Shown in pieces: positions 58,126-64,000 of a stretch of DNA of 64,000 bases. A program made the position numbers and the translations under genes. The DNA lies in the NCBI GenBank assembly GCA_964576515.1, contig CAZNUW010000001.1:682001-746000 (forward strand). Direction: 5' to 3'. Position 1 is the stretch's first letter; every line of letters starts with the position of its first letter. Below the pieces are notes generated by a model. It was given only the letters and a program-made list of their open reading frames with translations, made no database searches and was not told the origin of the DNA. This DNA comes from SHVO01 sp964576515. GTDB lineage: Bacteria > Pseudomonadota > Alphaproteobacteria > Rhodospirillales > Rhodospirillaceae.

Positions 58126-59052
58126 ATGAGCGCCGCCAACCGGCACGAGGACCATCATCGCCTTCTTCTGGAGGCGAACACTGTGGCGGCTGCGATGCCG
58201 CCGCTGCTGGTGGCCGCGCGCCGGATCGCGGCTTCTGTGACGCTGGGCAGCCACGGCCGCCGGCGCGCGGGCGTGGGCGACAGCTTTTGGCAGTTCCGCC
58301 CCTATTCAAAGGACGATACGCCGCAAGCCATCGACTGGCGGCAGTCGGCCAAGTTCGATCATGTGTTCGTGCGCGAACGGGAATGGGTCGCGGCGCAGAC
58401 CGCCGGTCTGTGGTGCGACACCTCGGCGTCCATGCGCTATCGCTCGTCCCCCAAGCTTCCCACCAAGGCCGAGCGCGCCGCGGTGATGATGCTGGCGCTG
58501 GCCGAACTCCTGGTGGACGGCGGCGAACGCATCGTCGTGATCGGCAATGACGGTCGCCCGCAACGCGCCGCGACCGCCGGGCGTCTTGCGATCGCCCACC
58601 TCGCCGACGCGATGGTCGCCGATCTCGCCCATCGTAAGCCCGACGAGAACGCGCCCGAGATGCCGTCGTTCGCGGGGGCGCTTCCCCGTCACGCGACCGC
58701 CATTCTGTTCAGCGACTTCCTCGCGCCCGTCGCGGAGGTGGAAAGTTCCATGCGCTCCCTGATGCGCGCCGGCGTGAAGGGTCACATGATCCAAGTGCTC
58801 GATCCGGCCGAGGAGACGCTGCCCTTCTCGGGCCGTGTGCGTTTCGTCGGCCTGGAGCATGAGGGCGCGACCGTGATCGATCGCACGGAGGATGCGCGCG
58901 CCGAATACATGCAAAAAATGCGCGCCCATCGCGAGACGTTGCGCGCGCTGGCCGCCTCGGCGGGCTGGAGTTTCGGCGTACATCACACCGACCACGCGCC
59001 GCAGCTCGCCATGGCGGCGCTGCACAGCGCCATCACCGGCTTCAGGCGGTAG
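58126..59052 (+). CDS. DUF58 (VWA-like) protein
   Basis: A 308-aa protein with the DUF58 signature SFWQFRPYSKDDTPQAIDWRQSAKFDHVFVREREW, split at residues, followed by a VWA-like LWCDTSASMRYRS. It lacks clear helices. The MoxR-DUF58-membrane protein arrangement resembles Bat (Bacteroides aerotolerance) and related clusters. It is 3 bases from the following gene. Confidence 0.9.
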   Translation: MSAANRHEDHHRLLLEANTVAAAMPPLLVAARRIAASVTLGSHGRRRAGVGDSFWQFRPYSKDDTPQAIDWRQSAKFDHVFVREREWVAAQTAGLWCDTSASMRYRSSPKLPTKAERAAVMMLALAELLVDGGERIVVIGNDGRPQRAATAGRLAIAHLADAMVADLAHRKPDENAPEMPSFAGALPRHATAILFSDFLAPVAEVESSMRSLMRAGVKGHMIQVLDPAEETLPFSGRVRFVGLEHEGATVIDRTEDARAEYMQKMRAHRETLRALAASAGWSFGVHHTDHAPQLAMAALHSAITGFRR

Positions 59053-59055
59053 GCG

Positions 59056-61848
59056 ATGTTGAACCTCGGTTTCATCTCCTTTGCGGCGCCGTGGGTGCTC
59101 GCGGCCGCGGCCGCCCTGCCCCTGGTGTGGCTGCTGCTGCGCCTGACGCCGCCCGCGGTGAAGCAGATCGATTTTCCCGCCATCCGCCTTCTGTTCGATC
59201 TTGCGCCGACACAGCGCACCACGGCGCACACGCCGCCCTGGCTCCTGATCCTGCGCATCGCGATCCTCGCGCTCGTGATCCTCGGCCTCTCCGATCCCAT
59301 CCTCAATTTTCGCCAGGGCGAGGAGAACCAAGGCCCGCTCGTGGTGGTCATGGATAACGGCTGGGCCGCCGCGCCCACGTGGGACGCGCGCGCGACCGCC
59401 CTCCAGAACGTCCTGGATAACGCCGACCGCCGGCAGCAACCGGTGGTGCTGCTGTTGACCGCCCCAACATTGCCGGAAGGGCCCGCGCCGAAACTGCAAC
59501 CGGCGGCCGAGGCCGCGCGCACGCCGCAAATCCTGCCCCAGCCGTGGCCGGCGGACCGCGCGCTCGCCTTGAAACAACTCCAGGCTCTGAACCTCAAAAG
59601 CCCGGCGTCGACGGTGTGGATCAGCGACGGCGTCGATACGCCGGACGCCCGCGCGCTGGCCGACGCCCTCGCCGATCTCGGGCCGTTGCGCGTCATCGAA
59701 AGCGACGCCAGCGACGCGCCCCTGGTTCAGTATCCGCCGGAACGCAGCGCGGCCGGCGGCGACAGTATTTCAAGTAACGTCAATTTGCGCCTCGGCCGCG
59801 CCGCAAGCCGCGCCACGCCCCAGACCGGCGCCGTCGTCCGCGCCGTGGACAACAACGGTCAGGTGCTGGGCAGCACGCCGGTCACGTTCCCGGCGGGTGC
59901 GACGGACGCCTCGGCCGTGATGGCGCTTCCCGCGGAACTCGCCAACCGCGTCGCGCGCTTCGACGTCGAGGGCCTGGCCTCTGCCGCGACGACGGTGCTG
60001 GCCGACGATCAGTGGCAGCGCCGCCCGGTCGGCATCGCCAGCGCCTCCATCGACGGCATCACCGCGCCGTTGCTGGAAGACGCCTACTATATCGAGGAAG
60101 CGCTCGCGCCCTTCGCCGAGGTCCGCTCCGGATCGCTTGATGAACTTCTTCAGCGTCCGCTGGCCGTCATGATCATGGCCGGCGGCGGGCGTATCCTGGA
60201 CGCCGAGGTCGCGCGCCTCACATCGTGGATCGACAGCGGCGGCCTTCTTGTGCGCTTCGCGGGCCCGCGTCTCGACGGCAACGTCGATCCCCTGCTGCCG
60301 GTGAAGCTGCGCGGCGGCGGACGCACCCTGGGCGGCGCCATGTCGTGGAGCACACCCGCGACATTGGCGCCCTTCCCGGAGAATTCGCCGTTCCGCGGCC
60401 TGCCGATCCCCGACGACGTCAGCGTCTCGTCGCAAGTGTTGGCCGAACCGGCGGCCGATCTCGCCTCCAAGACCTGGGTGCGTTTGCGCGACGGCACGCC
60501 GATCGTCACCGCGCAACGTCACGGCCAGGGAATGGTGGTGCTGTTCCACGTGACGGCGACGCCGGAGTGGTCGAAGCTGCCCCTGTCGGGCCTCTTCGTC
60601 GACATGCTGCGCCGCCTTGTCGACATCAGCCAGGGCGTGGCCGGCGGCGCGACCGAGGATATGAGCAACGCCGTGCTCGCCCCCTATTCGCTGCTCGACG
60701 CCATGGGCCGTCTCACGACCCCGGGGCCGCAGGTCCGTCCGCTGCCGACGCGCGATCTCGAAAGCGCCGTCCCGTCGCCGCGCACGCCGCCCGGTCTTTA
60801 CGGCCGCGCCGGCGCGACCCGCGCGTTGAACCTTTCGCCGGCGCTGGCCGATCTTGCGCCTTTGGATTTTCCGGTCTCCGCGGCCCGCACGACATTCTCG
60901 GGCGTGGTCAGCGAGCGCGCGATGAAGCCCTGGCTGCTCACCCTTGCGCTGCTCCTCCTGCTGGCCGATCTCGTCATCAGCTTCGCGCTGCGCCGCCTGC
61001 TGCCCGAACGCGTCCCACTGGCGCGCGCGGGCGCCGCCATCCTCGTCGCCGCATTCGCTTACCAAAGCGCTGTGCCGTCCTCCGCATGGGCGGGGGAAGC
61101 GCCCCGGCGCGAGATCGATCCCGTCGTGCGCTCGTCGATCCTGGAAACACGGCTGGCTTACGCCGGCACCGGCAGCGCGGAGTTGGACCGCATCGCGCAA
61201 TCGGGGCTCGACAACCTCACCAGCCTTCTCGCCACCCGCACATCGGCCGAACTCGCGCTGCCTTTGCGCATCGATCTGGCCGCGCCGAGCCTGACCGCGG
61301 ACGCGCTCACGCCGTTTCCGATGATCTATTGGCGCATCGGCCCGGCGACCGCGATCCCGCCCGCGCGCAATATGACCGCGATCAACGACTACCTGAAGCG
61401 CGGCGGCCTCGTGGTGTTCGACGCGCCCGATCAGACCGGCGCGGTGGGCGGCGGCGAACCAGGGGAGGCGAAAGCGCAGTTGAATGCGATCTTGCGCCTA
61501 CTCGACCTCGCGCCAATGGCGGAGATGGCGCCCGATCATGCGTTGACGCGCAGCTTCTACCTTCTCCAGAACCTTCCGGGCCGCTATGCCGATACCGGCG
61601 TCCTCGTGGAGCGCGGCGCGAACAGCAACGATGGCGGTTCGAGCGTCATCGTCGGCGGCAGCGACTGGGCCAGCGCCTGGGCGCGCGACGGGAACGGGAT
61701 GCCGATGTACGCGGTCGTCCCCGGCGGCGAGCGCCAGCGGGAACTGTCGTTGCGCGCGGGCGTCAACATGGTGATGTACGCCCTCACCGGCAACTATAAG
61801 ACCGATCAGGTCCACCTGCCCTCGATCATGGAAAGGTTGACCAATTGA
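59056..61848 (+). CDS. BatA-N/DUF4159 membrane protein
   Basis: A 930-aa protein. An N-terminal BatA-type two-helix region (about 5-80) includes FAAPWVLAAAAALPLVWLLLRL and a RIAILALVILGL segment. A VWA/PBP-like middle follows, then a helix near 620-640 and 660-675. A C-terminal DUF4159 (about 690-930) has ILETRLAYAGTGSAELDRIAQSG, then MTAINDYLKRGGLVVFD. Its molecular role is unknown. It overlaps the next gene as TTGA. Confidence 0.88.
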   Translation: MLNLGFISFAAPWVLAAAAALPLVWLLLRLTPPAVKQIDFPAIRLLFDLAPTQRTTAHTPPWLLILRIAILALVILGLSDPILNFRQGEENQGPLVVVMDNGWAAAPTWDARATALQNVLDNADRRQQPVVLLLTAPTLPEGPAPKLQPAAEAARTPQILPQPWPADRALALKQLQALNLKSPASTVWISDGVDTPDARALADALADLGPLRVIESDASDAPLVQYPPERSAAGGDSISSNVNLRLGRAASRATPQTGAVVRAVDNNGQVLGSTPVTFPAGATDASAVMALPAELANRVARFDVEGLASAATTVLADDQWQRRPVGIASASIDGITAPLLEDAYYIEEALAPFAEVRSGSLDELLQRPLAVMIMAGGGRILDAEVARLTSWIDSGGLLVRFAGPRLDGNVDPLLPVKLRGGGRTLGGAMSWSTPATLAPFPENSPFRGLPIPDDVSVSSQVLAEPAADLASKTWVRLRDGTPIVTAQRHGQGMVVLFHVTATPEWSKLPLSGLFVDMLRRLVDISQGVAGGATEDMSNAVLAPYSLLDAMGRLTTPGPQVRPLPTRDLESAVPSPRTPPGLYGRAGATRALNLSPALADLAPLDFPVSAARTTFSGVVSERAMKPWLLTLALLLLLADLVISFALRRLLPERVPLARAGAAILVAAFAYQSAVPSSAWAGEAPRREIDPVVRSSILETRLAYAGTGSAELDRIAQSGLDNLTSLLATRTSAELALPLRIDLAAPSLTADALTPFPMIYWRIGPATAIPPARNMTAINDYLKRGGLVVFDAPDQTGAVGGGEPGEAKAQLNAILRLLDLAPMAEMAPDHALTRSFYLLQNLPGRYADTGVLVERGANSNDGGSSVIVGGSDWASAWARDGNGMPMYAVVPGGERQRELSLRAGVNMVMYALTGNYKTDQVHLPSIMERLTN

Positions 61849-63944
61849 CGGGTATTACCTTCGCTCCTCTCGTTCCGCTGCCGCTGATCGCCGTTCTCGG
61901 CCTGATCGGCCTCGCGCTCGTGGCCTATGGCGTGTTCCGCCGCGCGCGTGGCGCGCTGTTGCGGGCGCTTCCCATCGCGGCGCTTCTTGTGGTGTTGGCC
62001 GATCCGAAACTCGTCAGCGAGAACCAGCAGCCCTTGAAGGACATCGCCGTCGTCGTCGTCGACGACAGCGACAGCCAGAAGCTGGGGGAACGCGAGAAGC
62101 GCGCTGCCGCCGCGGCCGAGAAATTGACCGCCGACCTCGCCGCTGCCGGGGACATCGAAGTCCGCACGATCCGCGCGGGACGTAACGACGGCGCGGGCGG
62201 ACAAGACGGCACGCGCCTATTCGGCGCCCTAACGGCCGAAATGAACGACATCCCGAAACAGCGTCTCGCGGGCGTGATCGTCGTCACCGACGGACAGGTC
62301 CACGACGCGCTGGACCCCGAACGCGCGAAACAAATCGAAGCGCCGTACCTGAACGCGCCGCTGCACGTGCTCATCACCGGTGAACGCAAGGAAGTCGACC
62401 GGCGCGTGCTGATCGAGAACGCGCCGGACTTCGGCCTCGTGGGCAAGGACGCCATGGTGCGCCTGAAGGTGGAAGACACCACCGTGCGGCGCGGGACCCG
62501 CGTGCCGGTCACCTTGCGCCGCAACGGCGGCGACGCGCAGCAGATCACGCTGCCCGCCGGCGAAAGCACCAGCGTGCCCATGGCCATCGAGAATGCCGGC
62601 GGCAACGTCTTCGAGGTCGAGGTTGGTCACACGCCGGACGAACTTTCGGCCGTCAACAACCGCGCCATCGTGTCCATCAACGGCGTGCGCGACCGCCTGC
62701 GGGTGCTGCTGGTCTCCGGCCAACCGCACGTGGGCGAGCGCGCCTGGCGCAATCTGCTCAAGTCGGATCCGAACGTCGATCTCGTGCACTTCACCATCCT
62801 GCGTCCGCTGACGAAGGACGACGGAACGCCGCTGAACGAATTGTCGCTGATTACTTTCCCGATCCGCGAACTGTTCGAGGAACAGATCAACGAGTTCGAT
62901 CTGATGATCTTCGACCGCTACAATCAGCGCGGCCTGATCCCCACCCAGTTCATGGCGAACATCGCCCGCTACATCGAGAACGGCGGCGCGCTGCTCCTGA
63001 CCGTGGGGCCGGAGTTCGCCGAGAACTACTCCCTGTTCGGGCCGCAATTGCAGAACCTGCTTCCCGCCGAACCGTCGGGGCGCGTATTCGCCGGCTCCTT
63101 CCGGCCGCAGATCAGCCCCATCGGCCGACGCCATCCCGTCACCGCGGGCCTGACGCGCGGCGCGAACGGCGAAAATGCCGGCGCCGTCACCGAGGACACC
63201 TGGGGCCGCTGGCTCCGCCACATCCAGGTGGTCCCGGAGAAAGGCAATCCGGTGATGACCGGACAGGACAACGAACCGCTCCTGATCCTCGACCGCGTCG
63301 GCAAGGGCCGCATCGCGCTTCTGCTCAGCGACACCATCTGGCTGTGGGGCAAGGGCTTCGACGGCGGCGGACCGCAGACCGAGCTGATGCGCCGCACGGC
63401 GCACTGGCTGATGAAAGAGCCGGAACTGGAAGAAGAATCGCTGTCGGCGGCCGCCGAGTCCGGCGGCCTCACCATCACGCGCCGCAGCCTCGCCGAGAAC
63501 GAGATGCCGGTCACCGTGACGCGTCCCAACGGCGCCGAAGAAACGGTGACGCCCAAATACGAGGCCGACGGCCGCTTCGTCGCGCAGATGGCGACCGGCG
63601 AACCCGGCGTGTACCGGCTGAGCGACGGCATCAACACCACCCTCACCGCGGTCGGTTCGCCCAACCCGCTCGAGACCTACGACGTCGTTTCGACCGAGGC
63701 GCGCGTGAAACCCCTCGCCGAAGCCACCGGCGGCGGCGTCTATTGGCTTGAGGACAACGGCGCGCCCACCGTCCGGCGCATCACATCCACCCGCGTCGCC
63801 CACGGCGCATCGTGGATGGGCCTGTTGTCCAACGAACAATATCTGGTGACCGGATTGAACCAGACCCCGCTCGCCCCGCTCGCGCTCTTGTTGCTGGCGG
63901 TGATGGCGGGCGCGATGCTCGCATGGTGGAGAGAGGGGCGTTAA
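61845..63944 (+). CDS. Membrane VWA/GATase-like protein of the MoxR-DUF58 cluster
   Basis: A 699-aa protein with two N-terminal helices (about 8-28 and 35-50), a long extracytoplasmic region with VVVDDSDSQKLGEREKR and GVIVVTDGQVHDALD (VWA-like strands), then a glutamine-amidotransferase-like fold (DLMIFDRYNQRGLIPTQFM, IENGGALLLTVGPEF), and a C-terminal helix at 675-695. TTG 61845 overlaps the previous stop. Its function is unknown, but it is almost certainly a component of the DUF4159/DUF58 system. Confidence 0.82.
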   Translation: MTGITFAPLVPLPLIAVLGLIGLALVAYGVFRRARGALLRALPIAALLVVLADPKLVSENQQPLKDIAVVVVDDSDSQKLGEREKRAAAAAEKLTADLAAAGDIEVRTIRAGRNDGAGGQDGTRLFGALTAEMNDIPKQRLAGVIVVTDGQVHDALDPERAKQIEAPYLNAPLHVLITGERKEVDRRVLIENAPDFGLVGKDAMVRLKVEDTTVRRGTRVPVTLRRNGGDAQQITLPAGESTSVPMAIENAGGNVFEVEVGHTPDELSAVNNRAIVSINGVRDRLRVLLVSGQPHVGERAWRNLLKSDPNVDLVHFTILRPLTKDDGTPLNELSLITFPIRELFEEQINEFDLMIFDRYNQRGLIPTQFMANIARYIENGGALLLTVGPEFAENYSLFGPQLQNLLPAEPSGRVFAGSFRPQISPIGRRHPVTAGLTRGANGENAGAVTEDTWGRWLRHIQVVPEKGNPVMTGQDNEPLLILDRVGKGRIALLLSDTIWLWGKGFDGGGPQTELMRRTAHWLMKEPELEEESLSAAAESGGLTITRRSLAENEMPVTVTRPNGAEETVTPKYEADGRFVAQMATGEPGVYRLSDGINTTLTAVGSPNPLETYDVVSTEARVKPLAEATGGGVYWLEDNGAPTVRRITSTRVAHGASWMGLLSNEQYLVTGLNQTPLAPLALLLLAVMAGAMLAWWREGR

Positions 63945-63960
63945 CGCCTCGATCATCCAC

Positions 63961-64000
63961 ATGAGCGCACCGCTCTACATCCACCTGCCGCCGTGCGGCG
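63961..64000 (+). CDS. Start of an unidentified gene (partial)
   Basis: An ATG at 63961 opens a frame MSAPLYIHLPPCG that runs off the window, 16 bases after the preceding stop. No ribosome-binding site is obvious. Thirteen residues are too few to name a family. Confidence 0.25.
   Translation, partial: MSAPLYIHLPPCG

Noticed and set aside
59770..61200. Minus-strand open frame (476 codons) opposite the DUF4159 gene
   Set aside because: Antisense shadow; the plus strand encodes a recognisable membrane protein with matching domain order.
62229..63962. Minus-strand open frame (577 codons) opposite the last large gene
   Set aside because: Antisense shadow rich in His, Arg and Asp; no start signal and no domain.
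63961..64000. HemW-like start suggested by LYIH
   Set aside because: The next residues do not fit the HemW W-P-F-C pattern, and 13 residues are too few.
1..64000. CRISPR arrays, tRNA or rRNA genes, IS elements, prophage
   Set aside because: No regularly spaced repeats, T-loop patterns, transposase or integrase frames were found on reading both strands.

Overview
The window is about 64 kb of GC-rich, tightly packed chromosomal DNA from an alphaproteobacterium. The evidence is the heme-PAS FixL/FixJ/FixK set, a petABC (cytochrome bc1) operon, a PetP/PetR-like regulator pair, a ubiK-ybjN-proC block, a MidA (NDUFAF7-type) methyltransferase, DUF6111 and DUF1285 proteins, and many ATGA/TAATG stop-start overlaps. 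The order cannot be fixed from sequence alone. There are no insertion sequences, integrases, phage genes, CRISPR arrays, tRNAs or rRNAs that I can see. This is core chromosome, not an island.

Layout. 1-9.6 kb: an extended potassium locus on the minus strand, read right to left as a 27-aa membrane peptide, kdpF, kdpA, kdpB, kdpC, a beta-barrel porin, kdpD, kdpE and a PtsN-like EIIA-Ntr protein. 9.6-11.5 kb: a small membrane protein whose upstream DNA shares a promoter-like element with the kdp operon, and a membrane-anchored orphan polyamine-type binding protein. 11.5-16.5 kb: folM-like and folB, then uvrC, pgsA, moaD and moaE. 16.6-18.6 kb: a membrane protein and ilvE. 18.8-21.5 kb: MarR regulator, OmpR-type response regulator and histidine kinase. 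21.6-25.1 kb: stand-alone receiver, fixJ and fixL divergent from fixK, with two FixJ-box-like sites. 25.1-28.1 kb: secreted COG4315 protein, TetR regulator, proC, ybjN, ubiK. 28.2-33.8 kb: hldD, lgt, midA, pgeF, lipoprotein, prs. 33.9-38.3 kb: secreted cysteine-rich protein, HAD phosphatase, rplY, pth, ychF. 38.3-41.8 kb: small envelope proteins, then a secreted NHL beta-propeller and an atypical metallo-beta-lactamase-fold protein. 41.9-45.2 kb: phnDCEE transporter. 45.2-50.5 kb: two paralogous exported amidases, an ArsR/SRPBCC pair and a patatin. 50.6-53.2 kb: petABC. 53.5-57.0 kb: trmL, cca, DUF6111, CoA-type Nudix and DUF1285. 57.1-64 kb: a MoxR-DUF58-DUF4159 membrane cluster that runs to the window end.

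How the parts fit. Several regulatory circuits converge on respiration and ion homeostasis. FixL (O2 sensor), FixJ and FixK form a low-oxygen cascade; no nif genes are visible, so the likely targets are respiratory. The MarR/OmpR pair resembles Rhodobacter PetP/PetR, and the bc1 operon lies in the same window. The Kdp locus joins the K+ pump to its sensor kinase and to an EIIA-Ntr protein, a family known in E. coli to bind KdpD. The least understood modules are the accessory genes of the kdp locus and the MoxR/DUF58/DUF4159 cluster.
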